NCBI GenBank assembly: GCA_963703605.1 | Contig: CAVPFC010000059.1 | Location: 1 to 64,000 of the forward strand | Direction of reading: 5' to 3' | Source: DASXKD01 sp963703605 | GTDB taxonomy: Bacteria; Actinomycetota; Actinomycetes; Streptosporangiales; Streptosporangiaceae | DNA: 64,000 nt | Shown: positions 8,393-16,722 of the stretch, piece after piece | Layout of the letters: each line of letters starts with the position of its first letter | Numbering within the stretch: the first letter of the stretch is position 1 | Position numbers and translations under genes: made by a program | Notes under the pieces: model-generated | Told to the model about the DNA's origin: nothing | Database searches by the model: none | Seen by the model: the letters and a program-made list of their open reading frames with translations, nothing else

Positions 8393-9609
8393 CCACTCCG
8401 GACTACCAGCACGCCCTCGGCCGGAAGATCGCCGCAGAGCGGCGCCGCCGCGGGCTGTCGCAACCGGAGCTGGCCCGGCTGATCGGCCGGTCGGTGGCAT
8501 GGGTATCGCAGGTCGAGCGCGGCGTGCGCAAGGTCGACCGGATGTCGGTGCTGGAAACCGTCGCCGCCGCGCTGGACGTGCCGCTCGCGGAACTGGCTGC
8601 CGAGGCACCGGTGGTCGCCGCGGTGACCGAGGAACCACCCGGCGCGGGTGGGCTGCGGCTGGTGCTGTCGGGGGCTTACGCGCTGCGGGCCATGCTTGAC
8701 GGGCGACGGCCGCCCGCAGTCAGCACGGTGCGGACTAAGACCCGGAAGGCGTGGGAGCTGACGCATGGCGGGCGGTATACCGAGCTGACCGATCTGCTGC
8801 GCGGCCTGGTGCCCGACCTGGAGACCGCCGCACGGGCACTGCCCGAGGCGCAGCGGGCTGAGGTGTTCGAGCTGATGGCCACCACTTATCAAGCCTGCTC
8901 GGCGGCGCTGGCCGAACTGGGTGAACCGGAAGCCGCGTGGATCGCGGCCGACCGGGCGATGGCTGCTGCTGAGAGGGCGGGTAACCCAATGCTGGTCGCG
9001 GCAGGAGCGCTGCGGCTGGTGCTTGTGTTCCTGGCCGCCCGGCATTACGGCCAAGCCGAGGAGACCTCCCGTACCGCCGCCGAGGCCTTGCAGGCAACAG
9101 CTGACCAGGATGATCCGCAGGCGATGTCCCTGTGGGGTGCCCTGACGTTGCAGCGTGCCGTGGTGGCCTCTCGCCTCAGCGATCCCGATGCTGCCTACGC
9201 CTACCTGGCGCAAGCCGCCCAGGTCGCCGGTCGGCTGGGCGAGGGACGCAACGACTACAACACCGAGTTCGGCCCGGCCAACGTTGGCCTGCATGAGATC
9301 GCGGTCGCCGTCGAACTCGGCGATGCTGGCCGCGCACTTCGGGTCGCTGCCGCAGTGGACACGCTCGGGCTCTCGGCCGAGCGCCAGGCCAGGATGCTGA
9401 TCGACGTAGCCCGCGCGCATGCTCAGCGGCGCCAGGTCACCGAAGCTGTTGCCGCCCTGCGCCAGGCCGAGGACATCGCCCCGGAGCAGACGCGCGGTCA
9501 TGAGCTGGTGCGCCAGCTCCTCTCGGACCTGCTCACCATGCAGGACCCGCCATCGGCGGAACTGCGCGAGCTGGCCACGTGGACAGGTGCAGCCCTGTTA
9601 TCTGCCTAA
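8389..9609 (+). CDS. XRE-family regulator with TPR-like sensor region
   Basis: A 406-residue protein. Residues about 10-68 form a helix-turn-helix of the Cro/C1 type (GLSQPELARLIGRSVAWVSQ, then RMSVLETVAAALDVPLAEL). The rest is a run of helical hairpins rich in Ala, Leu and Glu that look like TPR repeats (for example AALAELGEPEAAWIAADRAMAAAE). This architecture is common in actinobacterial regulators that bind peptides or partner proteins. The GTG start overlaps the stop of the ABM gene. It precedes the replication-excision-integration module and is the best candidate for controlling the element. The palindrome at 7998-8018 is a plausible target. Confidence 0.85.
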   Translation: MTTPDYQHALGRKIAAERRRRGLSQPELARLIGRSVAWVSQVERGVRKVDRMSVLETVAAALDVPLAELAAEAPVVAAVTEEPPGAGGLRLVLSGAYALRAMLDGRRPPAVSTVRTKTRKAWELTHGGRYTELTDLLRGLVPDLETAARALPEAQRAEVFELMATTYQACSAALAELGEPEAAWIAADRAMAAAERAGNPMLVAAGALRLVLVFLAARHYGQAEETSRTAAEALQATADQDDPQAMSLWGALTLQRAVVASRLSDPDAAYAYLAQAAQVAGRLGEGRNDYNTEFGPANVGLHEIAVAVELGDAGRALRVAAAVDTLGLSAERQARMLIDVARAHAQRRQVTEAVAALRQAEDIAPEQTRGHELVRQLLSDLLTMQDPPSAELRELATWTGAALLSA

Positions 9610-9663
9610 TACTTTTAGTACGTTTAGCAGACTCCAGGTACGGGTAGTATCGGAGCTAGCAAA

Positions 9664-9678
9664 CCCTCCGCGTGAGGG
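9664..9678. terminator. Small hairpin after the XRE gene
   Basis: CCCTC (9664-9668), loop CGCGT, GAGGG (9674-9678), 55 bases after the XRE stop. There is no T-run, so it could be a weak terminator or part of the untranslated leader of the replication gene. Confidence 0.3.
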
Positions 9679-9889
9679 ATGACCGTGAAGTGCCGGGCTG
9701 GTGAAGTCACCGGGTGCCCGGTCACGGTGCCAACGCCACACACCAAAGGCCCTGAGCGGCAGGCAACCTGACCCAGGCCATTGCGGTACAGCACCGCTGA
9801 TCACCGAACCCACACCATTCATCAGCCTGGCGGCAGGTCTGCCTCCGCTCGTCCCCGCCCGCAAGGGCACGACGAGAGGAGTACCACCT

Positions 9890-11173
9890 TTGCCCACCGA
9901 TCCCCCCGCAGGCTCATCCCGGCATCCGGGTGGGTGCCTGCAACCGGTTCTGCTGCGCGGCCGCGTCGATCACATCGACGGAGCTACCGGCGAGCTGCTG
10001 CACCGTTACACCACTGTCCATGAGCCCGGCGGCGTCCTGCCGATCGCGTGCAAGACTCGCCGCGCGTCCCAGTGTCCGCCCTGTGCTGAGGTCTACCGGG
10101 CGGACACCTATCAGCTCATCCGCGCCGGGCTGAGCGGCGGCAAGGGCGTCCCGGAGAGCGTCGCCAGCCATCCGTGCGTCTTCGCCACGCTCACCGCCCC
10201 GTCGTTCGGCCCCGTCCACCTCTACCGGGAGAAGGACGGCCGAGTCCTGCGGTGTCGGCCCCGCCGACGCGGCCAGGTCTGCTCACACGGCAACCGTCTG
10301 TCCTGTCCCGAGAGACACAGCCGCGACGACGCCCGGCTCGGGGAACCCTTGTGCCCGGACTGCTACGACTACACCGGCGCCGTCCTGTTCAACGCCTACG
10401 CCCCCGAGTTGTGGCGACGGTTCACCATCACCTTGCGCCGGACCCTGGCCCGGCAAGCCGGGCTCACCAACAAAGCGCTCGCCGCCCAGGTCCGCATCTC
10501 CTTCGCCAAGGTGGCTGAATACCAGCGGCGCGGCGTCGTCCACTTCCACGCCATCGTCCGGCTTGACGGCCCGGCCGGACCCAGCACCACCCCGCCAGCC
10601 TGGGCCAACCTCGCTCTGCTCGCCGCCGCGATCGACCAGGCTGCCCGGGCCATCCACGTGGACACCCCGGATGCCCCTGGCCTGCCCACTAGCACACTGG
10701 CTTGGGGCCGGGAGATTGACACGCGGCCCATCACCGCGAATGGGGAACTGGCCGACAGCAAGGTCGCCGCCTACGTCGCCAAGTACGCCACCAAGGCCGC
10801 GGAATGCACCGGCACCCTCGACCGGCGCATCACACCCGCCGACCAGCTCGACGCCCTGCCGATCCGTGAGCACGCCCGTCGACATATCGCTGAATGCGTC
10901 CGGCTCAGCAAGCTCCCGGAGCTTGAAGACCTGCGCCTGGCGGCCTGGGCGCACATGCTGGGCTTCTCCGGTCACTTCGCCACCAAGAGCCGCGCTTACT
11001 CGACGACCCTTGGCGCGCTGCGCGCGGACCGCGCCGCCTACCAGCGCGAGCAAGCCATCGCCGCCGGGCTCCTTCCCGACGCAGGCGACGACACCACGAT
11101 TGTCGTGACCAACTGGCACTTTGTTGGGCGCGAGTACGCGCCATCCCTGCCACTAACCGGAGGCGCGGCATGA
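9890..11173 (+). CDS. RepSA-like replication initiator of the integrative element
   Basis: A 427-residue protein resembling the replication initiators of pSAM2-type elements, which start rolling-circle replication of the excised circle. Visible features are a Cys-rich N-terminus (CPPCAEVYRADTYQL; further Cys and His around residues 110-165), the block HPCVFATLTAPSFGPVH with the conserved TLTAPSFG, the central VRISFAKVAEYQRRGVVHFH with its His-x-His, and the late block VAAYVAKYATKAAE, where a Tyr-based active site is expected. The TTG at 9890 is preferred because GAGAGGAG lies 8 bases upstream, although the frame stays open to 9701. The stop overlaps the xis start (ATGA), so rep, xis and int form one transcript. 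Confidence 0.85.
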   Translation: MPTDPPAGSSRHPGGCLQPVLLRGRVDHIDGATGELLHRYTTVHEPGGVLPIACKTRRASQCPPCAEVYRADTYQLIRAGLSGGKGVPESVASHPCVFATLTAPSFGPVHLYREKDGRVLRCRPRRRGQVCSHGNRLSCPERHSRDDARLGEPLCPDCYDYTGAVLFNAYAPELWRRFTITLRRTLARQAGLTNKALAAQVRISFAKVAEYQRRGVVHFHAIVRLDGPAGPSTTPPAWANLALLAAAIDQAARAIHVDTPDAPGLPTSTLAWGREIDTRPITANGELADSKVAAYVAKYATKAAECTGTLDRRITPADQLDALPIREHARRHIAECVRLSKLPELEDLRLAAWAHMLGFSGHFATKSRAYSTTLGALRADRAAYQREQAIAAGLLPDAGDDTTIVVTNWHFVGREYAPSLPLTGGAA

Positions 11174-11355
11174 CCCGCCTCCTGCTCACCGTGCCCGAAG
11201 CCGCCCAAGCCATGGCTATCTCCCGCAGCAAGCTCTACGAGCTGCTGGCCAGCGGCACTGTCGCCTCGATCCGAATCGACGGGTCACGGCGCATCCCGCT
11301 CTCTGCCCTGGAGGAGTACGTCTCCAGGCTTCTCGCCGAAAGGAGAGCCGCGTAA
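11170..11355 (+). CDS. xis: Excisionase (Xis), MerR-type HTH
   Basis: A 61-residue DNA-binding protein. It is a winged helix of the helix-turn-helix_17 / excisionase family: VPEAAQAMAISRSKLYELLA, then the wing SIRIDGSRRIPLSALEEYV. Small proteins of this kind bend DNA at attachment sites and turn the integrase toward excision. It overlaps the replication gene by 4 bp and the integrase start by 1 base (TAATG), the standard arrangement in actinomycete integrative elements. Confidence 0.9.
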   Translation: MTRLLLTVPEAAQAMAISRSKLYELLASGTVASIRIDGSRRIPLSALEEYVSRLLAERRAA

Positions 11356-12605
11356 TGCCCTCCATCACCCCAACTGAATCCGCTGGCGAGCCAGGTCGCC
11401 GAAAGGCCAAGCGCAGGAACGCGACCAAACTCCGCGGCGGCGTCATGAAACGCGGAAGCACCTGGTCATACGTGATCCGCGTCAAGGACCCGGAGACGGG
11501 CGTCAGCAGGCCTCGATGGGTTGGCGGGTTCGCCAACGAGGAGGCCGCCAAGGCCGCTCGTGACCAGGCACGGGTCCAGGCCCACCGAGGGGAGTACATC
11601 GACCGCAACATGATCACCGTCACCGCGTACCTCTCTGACTGGATCGAGAGTCATGCGATGGAGATCAAGCGGCGCACCTTGGCCGACTACCGGTCTTGCA
11701 TCCGGCTCTATGTCACGCCGCGCATTGGCAAGATGCCCATTCAGGCCGTGAGGCCGTCCACGATCACCAAGCTGTACCGGGACCTGATGACCAGCGGAGG
11801 CCATGACGGCAAACCGCTCGCCGTCTCGACTGTGACCCACCTGCACGCGGTGCTGCGCAAGGCGTTCCGTGATGCCGTCGTCGTTGACGAGCTGATCGCC
11901 AGTAACCCCGTCGAACGAGCCAAGCGGCCACGGACGCCTGCCCAGGAGCCGGGAACGGTCTGGACCGTCGCACAGCTCCGGGCGTTTCTCGGCACGGCCC
12001 GGCAGCATCGGTTGTTCGCGTTCTTCCATCTGGCGGCCTACACCGGCGCTCGGCGTGGCGAGCTGCTGAACCTGCAATGGTCCGCCGTCGACCTAGACGG
12101 CAAGAAGATCGCCATTACCGGATCGACCGCCGTGATCGGCGGCGAGCGGGTCAATGGCACCACCAAGAGCGGGCGGACCCGCGTGGTCTCCATTGACGAA
12201 GCCACCGTGGCCGTCCTTCGCCAGCACAGGGCGGATCAGGCCGCCGACCAGCTCCGGGCTGGAGACTCCTGGCGCGGCGCCAAGGACGCCTACATCTTCA
12301 CTACCGGCTGGGGCGAGCCGATCTACCCCGACACCGTTACCTCGCTGATGACCAAGCTCATCCAGGCGCACAACAGGCCGGAGAACGGCAAGCGGCCGAG
12401 GAGCCAGCTACCACACGCACGGCTGCACGACCTCAGACACCTTCACGCCACGACGTTGCTGCTCTCAGGCGTTCCTGTTCACGTCGTCGCCGCCCGCTTG
12501 GGACACGCCGACCCCGCTATCACACTCCGCGTCTACGCTCACGTGATCCGCAGCGCCGAGGCTGCCGCTGCCGACATTTTCGCCCAGGCCGTGAACGCCG
12601 CGTAG
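11355..12605 (+). CDS. int: Tyrosine site-specific integrase
   Basis: A 416-residue tyrosine recombinase catalysing integration and excision at the tRNA-Thr attachment site. It has an N-terminal AP2-like arm-binding region (GSTWSYVIRVKDPETG), a SAM-like core-binding domain (TVTAYLSDWIE through about residue 205) and a catalytic domain. All catalytic positions are visible: Arg in TGARRGELLNL (about residue 230), His and Arg in LHDLRHLHA (about 357), His in RLGHAD, and the nucleophilic Tyr in LRVYAHV (about 394). The ATG overlaps the xis stop. A hairpin terminator and attR follow within 100 bp, so the gene looks intact and correctly placed. Confidence 0.95.
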   Translation: MPSITPTESAGEPGRRKAKRRNATKLRGGVMKRGSTWSYVIRVKDPETGVSRPRWVGGFANEEAAKAARDQARVQAHRGEYIDRNMITVTAYLSDWIESHAMEIKRRTLADYRSCIRLYVTPRIGKMPIQAVRPSTITKLYRDLMTSGGHDGKPLAVSTVTHLHAVLRKAFRDAVVVDELIASNPVERAKRPRTPAQEPGTVWTVAQLRAFLGTARQHRLFAFFHLAAYTGARRGELLNLQWSAVDLDGKKIAITGSTAVIGGERVNGTTKSGRTRVVSIDEATVAVLRQHRADQAADQLRAGDSWRGAKDAYIFTTGWGEPIYPDTVTSLMTKLIQAHNRPENGKRPRSQLPHARLHDLRHLHATTLLLSGVPVHVVAARLGHADPAITLRVYAHVIRSAEAAAADIFAQAVNAA

Positions 12606-12641
12606 GCCAGCGGCGGCAAGGCCAGCCACGAGACCCCGCCT

Positions 12642-12660
12642 GTTAGCACGAGCGTTAGCA
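12642..12660. promoter_or_regulatory. Paired GTTAGCA repeats, candidate integrase arm sites (right)
   Basis: GTTAGCA at 12642-12648 and 12654-12660, each followed by CGA, with the same 12-bp spacing and orientation as the pair near attL. They lie between the integrase stop and attR. The mirrored placement at both element ends supports an arm-site role. Confidence 0.55.
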
Positions 12661-12664
12661 CGAA

Positions 12665-12690
12665 GGCCCCTTCCTTGACCGGGAGGGGCC
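12665..12690 (+). terminator. Hairpin terminator after int
   Basis: GGCCCCTTCC (12665-12674), a 6-base loop, then GGGAGGGGCC (12681-12690): a 10-bp stem with one G-T pair, 60 bases after the int stop. It would stop transcription of rep-xis-int before it reaches the oppositely oriented tRNA-Thr. Confidence 0.65.
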
Positions 12691-12700
12691 TCTGACCTGC

Positions 12701-12743
12701 GAGCCGCCTATCGGAATCGAACCGATGACCTACGCATTACGAG
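12701..12743. repeat. attR: right copy of the 43-bp direct repeat within tRNA-Thr
   Basis: Identical to 2321-2363. It covers the tRNA from the anticodon loop to the 3' end, so integration regenerates a full tRNA gene at this side. Confidence 0.93.
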
Positions 12744-12775
12744 TGCGTCGCTCTGACCGACTGAGCTAAGGCGGC
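12702..12775 (-). tRNA. tRNA-Thr (anticodon CGU)
   Basis: Read on the minus strand, the acceptor stem GCCGCCT pairs perfectly with AGGCGGC. There is a D-arm with GCTC/GAGC, an anticodon stem ACGCA/TGCGT around loop CTCGTAA (anticodon CGT), and a T-arm ATCGG-TTCGATT-CCGAT. The length is 74 nt and CCA is not encoded. The 3' end serves as the attachment site of the integrative element. Confidence 0.96.
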
Positions 12776-12871
12776 GATGCCGCCCCGGCGGGACGGCAGC
12801 GGGACGAGTCTACCGGCCAGGGATGCGGGCTCGCCCACCTCCGCCGGGCATCCGGGGACCGGGCCGGCCCG

Positions 12872-14443
12872 CTACGGGCATATGGTGCCGCTGCGCGGGA
12901 CGGCCAGGCTGATCAGGTACCTGTCCACGATCGAGTCCACGCACGAGCTGCTGACCATGTAGGCGGTGTGCCCGTCGCCGTTCCAGCCGAGCAGTACCCC
13001 GGAGGCGAGGTCGTGGGCGAGCGCCCGGGCCCAGCGGAACGGCGTGGCCGGGTCCCGCGTCGTGCCCACCACCAGGATTGGCGGTGCGCCCGTTCCGCGC
13101 AGGCGCTCCGGCGCCGCCGCGCGGACCGGCCAGTACGCGCAAGGCAGGCTGCCCCACATGAGCGGGGTGCCGAACATGGGGGCCGCCTTGGCGGCGGTGG
13201 CCGCCGCGGACCGCCAGGCGGCCAGCGACCGGGGCCACGGGCGGTCCAGGCAGTTCACGGCCGTCTCGGCCTCGGTGAGGTTCGCGTACTGCCCGTTCTG
13301 GTTGCGCTCCAAGAGCAGGTCGCCCAGCTCGACGAGTATCGAGGCGTTCCCGGCCAGCGCGGCCTTCAGCCCCTCCCGCAGGTAGGGCCAGTATGACTTG
13401 CTGTACAGGGCCGCCGCTATCCCGTTGAGCAGCAGCGGAGCGACCCCGGGCTGCCCGCCGATCTGGCTGATCATCGGGTGGCGCGCGGCCTGGTTCAGCA
13501 GCGCCTGTACCCGGGCGGTCGCGGCGGCCACGGTCCCGCCGTGCCCGAGCGGGCAGGCGGCCAGGTGCAGGCAGTTGCTCACGAAGGACGCAAGGGCGAC
13601 CTGAAAGCCCTGCGCCTGGATGATATTCATGCTGAACGCGGGCTCGCTGGGATCAACCGCCCCGTCCAGGACCAGCGCCCGTACGTGGGAGGGGAAGAGC
13701 TGGGCGTACCACGTGCCCAGGTAGGTGCCGTAGGACTTGCCCAGGTAGGTGAGCTTGGCATCGCCGAGCGCGGCGCGGAGCACGTCCATGTCGCGGGCGG
13801 CGTTGGCGGTGCCGACGTAGGGCAGCAGCGCACCGGAGTGCTGCTGGCAGCCCCGGGCGAACAGCTTGCTCTGCGCGACCACGGTGGCCAGCTGGGCCGC
13901 GGTGACGGGCGTGTCGCTGGTCTCGAAGTACCGGTCGAGCTGGGGGCCGGTCAGACACCGGACGGCCGGGATGCTGCCGCCTACCCCGCGCGGGTCGAAG
14001 CCGACCACGTCGAACCTGGCCCGGACGGCGGCAGAGATCTGGGTCCGGGCGCCGAGCGCGTACTGGACCCCGGAACCGCCGGGGCCGCCGGGGTTGACCA
14101 CCAGCGAGCCGATCCGGGCCCGCGGGCCGGTGGCGGGCAGCCGGATCACCGGCAGGGAAAACCGCCGCCACGCGGGGCGCTGGTAGTCGAACGGCACGAG
14201 CAGCCGGGCGCACTGGAAGCCGTTGTGACACGGGCTCCAGCGCAGCTTCTGGGCGTAGTAGCCGGCCAGCGTGTCCGGGACGGGCCCGGCCGGGTTGGCG
14301 GCTGTGGCACCCGGGGACCGGGACGTCCCATTGCCGCCGGGCCCCGGCGAGGACGTGGCCGAGCAGCCGGCGATCAGGAGGGCTGCGGCCGCCACGACAG
14401 CGGGCAGCGCCCGCCACGAGCGGGCCCGGGCGGGTTCCCTCAC
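12872..14443 (-). CDS. TAP-family alpha/beta-hydrolase lipoprotein (tripeptidyl aminopeptidase-like)
   Basis: A 523-residue exported hydrolase. It has an N-terminal signal with lipobox LLIAGCS, so it is probably anchored to the outer face of the membrane. The oxyanion segment VVNPGGPGGSG, the nucleophile elbow GKSYG, Asp in TTRDPATP and His in GDGHTAY complete the Ser-Asp-His triad. The C-terminal part fits the TAP-like domain of Streptomyces tripeptidyl aminopeptidases, which remove N-terminal tripeptides from secreted proteins. I place the start at GTG 14443, which overlaps the PSP1 stop (GTGA) and directly precedes the signal peptide; the frame remains open further upstream. It is coupled to the PSP1 gene. 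Confidence 0.87.
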   Translation of the reverse strand: MREPARARSWRALPAVVAAAALLIAGCSATSSPGPGGNGTSRSPGATAANPAGPVPDTLAGYYAQKLRWSPCHNGFQCARLLVPFDYQRPAWRRFSLPVIRLPATGPRARIGSLVVNPGGPGGSGVQYALGARTQISAAVRARFDVVGFDPRGVGGSIPAVRCLTGPQLDRYFETSDTPVTAAQLATVVAQSKLFARGCQQHSGALLPYVGTANAARDMDVLRAALGDAKLTYLGKSYGTYLGTWYAQLFPSHVRALVLDGAVDPSEPAFSMNIIQAQGFQVALASFVSNCLHLAACPLGHGGTVAAATARVQALLNQAARHPMISQIGGQPGVAPLLLNGIAAALYSKSYWPYLREGLKAALAGNASILVELGDLLLERNQNGQYANLTEAETAVNCLDRPWPRSLAAWRSAAATAAKAAPMFGTPLMWGSLPCAYWPVRAAAPERLRGTGAPPILVVGTTRDPATPFRWARALAHDLASGVLLGWNGDGHTAYMVSSSCVDSIVDRYLISLAVPRSGTICP

Positions 14444-15369
14444 CCCGTTCCGCCGCCGGGCGGTGCGGGCGGGCCGGCCCCGGGACCGGATTGGCTCTCG
14501 GAATCCGATCCGCCGGGCACTGTGCGGGACTGGCCGGCCCCGGGCTCGGTCCCGCCTTCGTACCGCGCCTCGTACGCCTGGCGGGACCCGCACACGCTGG
14601 CCTTGGGGCAGGCGCACTTGCTCCCGTCGGCCGTCAGCTTCACCACGACCTTGTCCCCCGGCACGTTGTGCCCGGTCACCACGCCGGGTCCCTCCGGGGT
14701 GTCGACCGGCTCACCCACCCGCGGCGCGCTGGCGTGGAAGTCCTGGTAGAGCGGGTGTTCATACTTGAGGCAGCACATGAGCCGGCCACACGCCCCGGCG
14801 ATCCGCAGCGGGTTCACCGGCAGGTCCTGGTCCTTGGCCATCCGCACCGAGACCGGCTCGAAGTCCTTGAGGAACGTCGCGCAGCACAGATCCCGGCCGC
14901 ACGGCCCGATCCCGCCCTGGAGCCTGGCCTCGTCCCGCGGGCCGATCTGCCGCAGCTCCACCCGGCCGCCGAGGCGGCCGGCCAGGTCACGGACCAGCGC
15001 CCGGAAATCGACCCGGTGCGGGGCGCTGAAATACACGGTGAACACCGGCGGGGAATCGACGTAGTCGACGCCGATCACCTTCATGGGCAGTTCGTGCTCG
15101 CGGATCAGCCGACGGGCGGTAACCCGCGCCTGCGCGCGTCTTGCCCGGTTCTCCCCGTCCCTGGCGAGATGATCTTCGGTGGCGATTCCCTCGCACACCG
15201 GCAGCCCGCCGATGTCCTCGTCCACCCACTGCGGGGCCCACACGCACTCGGCCACCTCAGGACCGGAGTCGGTCGGCACCAGAACCTTCGCGCCCACGGC
15301 CGGCTGGAATTCGCCCGGATCGAGGTAATACAGCCTCCCGTACCGTTCGAAGCTCACCGCCATCATCAT
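14440..15369 (-). CDS. PSP1-domain protein (RicT/YaaT-like)
   Basis: About 309 residues. The PSP1 C-terminal domain spans about residues 60-230 with the conserved cysteine sets GPCGRDLCC and GACGRLMCCLKYEHP, which in Bacillus RicT/YaaT help bind iron-sulfur clusters within the Y-complex involved in RNA processing and development. An additional cysteine pair (CACPKASVC) and a Gly/Pro-rich tail end the protein. Three consecutive ATG codons (15369, 15366, 15363) follow two GTGs; the first ATG is chosen. It lies directly after holB in the same direction, an order conserved in many actinobacteria and Firmicutes. Its role in actinobacteria is not established. Confidence 0.88.
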   Translation of the reverse strand: MMMAVSFERYGRLYYLDPGEFQPAVGAKVLVPTDSGPEVAECVWAPQWVDEDIGGLPVCEGIATEDHLARDGENRARRAQARVTARRLIREHELPMKVIGVDYVDSPPVFTVYFSAPHRVDFRALVRDLAGRLGGRVELRQIGPRDEARLQGGIGPCGRDLCCATFLKDFEPVSVRMAKDQDLPVNPLRIAGACGRLMCCLKYEHPLYQDFHASAPRVGEPVDTPEGPGVVTGHNVPGDKVVVKLTADGSKCACPKASVCGSRQAYEARYEGGTEPGAGQSRTVPGGSDSESQSGPGAGPPAPPGGGTG

Positions 15370-15458
15370 GCCCACCACCTCAGACTACGGTGTGGGCCCG
15401 TGGCGGGCACCTGGCCGGGCTATCCGGCCGGGTCGTGGGCGGTGAGCACCCGCTCTGT

Positions 15459-16634
15459 TCAGGAGCTGCCCCGGGCCAGGGCAAGGGTGAGTTCCTCCAC
15501 GGCGAGCAGCGGCGCCACGTTCAGTTCCAGCCGCTCCCGGCACGCCATGACGGCCTCGATCCGGCGGACCGTCGCCTCCCGGGGCGCGGTCTCCGCCTGC
15601 CGCCTGACATCGGCCTCGTGACCGGCGCTGGCCAGGTCCACGGCCGCGCCCAGCTGGACCGCGAGCACGTCGCGGTAGAAGGCCGCCAGATCCAGCAGGG
15701 TTCGGTCGAGCGCGTCGCGCTTCAGCCGGGTCGCCCGCGACTTCTGCCGGTCCTCCAGGTCCTTCAGGGCACCGGCCGCGCCCCGGAGGGCCTTGGCCAC
15801 CCCCTTGCCGGTCGAGCCCTCGCCAAACGCCTGGCGCAGAGCGTCCCGCTCGGGCTGGTCGAGCTCTGCGCTGATCGCGGCGGCCTCGGCCTCGGCGGCC
15901 TTCACCAGGGCCGCGGCCGCCGACAGGGCCGGCCCGACGCTGGTGAGCCGCGGCGGCACCGCGAGCACCTCGTCCCGCCGCTGCGCGGCCTCCGGGTCCG
16001 TGGCCAGGCGCCGGGCCCGGCCGATGTGCCCCTGCGCGGCCCGGGCCGCGGCGAGCGCGCGGCCGGCATCCACGCCCTCCCGGGTCAGGACATCGGCGAT
16101 CGCCTCGGCGGGCGGGGTGCGCAGCACGACCAGCCGGCATCGCGAGCGGATCGTGGTGACCAGTTCCTCCGCCGACGGCGCGCACAGCAGCCACACCGTG
16201 CGGGGCGCGGGTTCCTCGATGGCCTTGAGCAGCGCGTTCGCCGCCTGTTCCGTGGCGCGGTCGGCGTCTTCGAACAGCACCACCTGCCACCGGCCACCCG
16301 ACGGCGCCGCGGCCGCCCGCATGACGAGGCTGCGGGTCTGCCGGACCCCGTAGGACAGGCCGTCGGGACGCACCAGCATCAGGTCGGCGTGGGTTCCCGC
16401 GCGGACCTGGTGGCAGGACGGGCAGTGCCCGCAGCCGCCGTCCGGGCACAACAGCGCCGCGGCGAAGGCGCGGGCGGCCACCGACCGGCCGCTGCCCGGC
16501 GGGCCGGTGAACAGCCAGGCGTGCGTCATCCCGGTGGCGGGCTCGCCACGCAGGACCGCCGCGGCCGCTTCCGCGGCCCGGTTCAGCTCGGCGACGACGG
16601 CGTCCTGGCCGACCAGGTCGCCGAAGGTACTCAT
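15459..16634 (-). CDS. holB: DNA polymerase III subunit delta'
   Basis: A 391-residue clamp-loader subunit. It has a RuvB-like AAA+ fold with Walker A GPPGSGRSVAARAF, the zinc-binding cysteines in CPDGGCGHCPSCH, the Walker-B-like VVLFEDADRAT, and the SRC motif (RSRCRLVVL) of delta'/tau subunits. It opens and loads the sliding clamp on DNA together with delta and tau. The ATG at 16634 has GGAGG a few bases upstream. It sits between tmk and the PSP1 gene, the classical actinobacterial order topA - tmk - holB - PSP1. Confidence 0.93.
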   Translation of the reverse strand: MSTFGDLVGQDAVVAELNRAAEAAAAVLRGEPATGMTHAWLFTGPPGSGRSVAARAFAAALLCPDGGCGHCPSCHQVRAGTHADLMLVRPDGLSYGVRQTRSLVMRAAAAPSGGRWQVVLFEDADRATEQAANALLKAIEEPAPRTVWLLCAPSAEELVTTIRSRCRLVVLRTPPAEAIADVLTREGVDAGRALAAARAAQGHIGRARRLATDPEAAQRRDEVLAVPPRLTSVGPALSAAAALVKAAEAEAAAISAELDQPERDALRQAFGEGSTGKGVAKALRGAAGALKDLEDRQKSRATRLKRDALDRTLLDLAAFYRDVLAVQLGAAVDLASAGHEADVRRQAETAPREATVRRIEAVMACRERLELNVAPLLAVEELTLALARGSS

Positions 16635-16722
16635 CTGCCTCCCTCGCGGGCGCTTCGCGTGGTCGTGCCGAAGGCGCGCCAGAAAGCGGAGCGCTGGCTT
16701 CGGGAGGCGGTCCCCTCGACGG

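Larger units (their letters stand above)
2321..12743. mobile_element. tRNA-Thr-integrated element, AICE/pSAM2-like, about 10.4 kb
   Basis: The element is delimited by identical 43-bp direct repeats at 2321-2363 and 12701-12743. The right copy is the 3' part of an intact tRNA-Thr gene. Inside, next to the tRNA, are a replication initiator, a small excisionase and a tyrosine integrase in the overlapping order typical of actinomycete integrative and conjugative elements. Further in are an XRE/TPR regulator, an ABM protein, an RsbW-like ATPase, a HIRAN protein and a secreted protease-like protein. I see no FtsK/TraSA-like translocase or Spd spread gene. The element can plausibly excise and replicate, but would need transfer help or be transfer-defective. 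Confidence 0.9.

Noticed and set aside
13478..15621. Two plus-strand frames (423 and 376 codons) opposite the TAP hydrolase and PSP1 genes
   Set aside because: Antisense readings of recognised families; no domain of their own.
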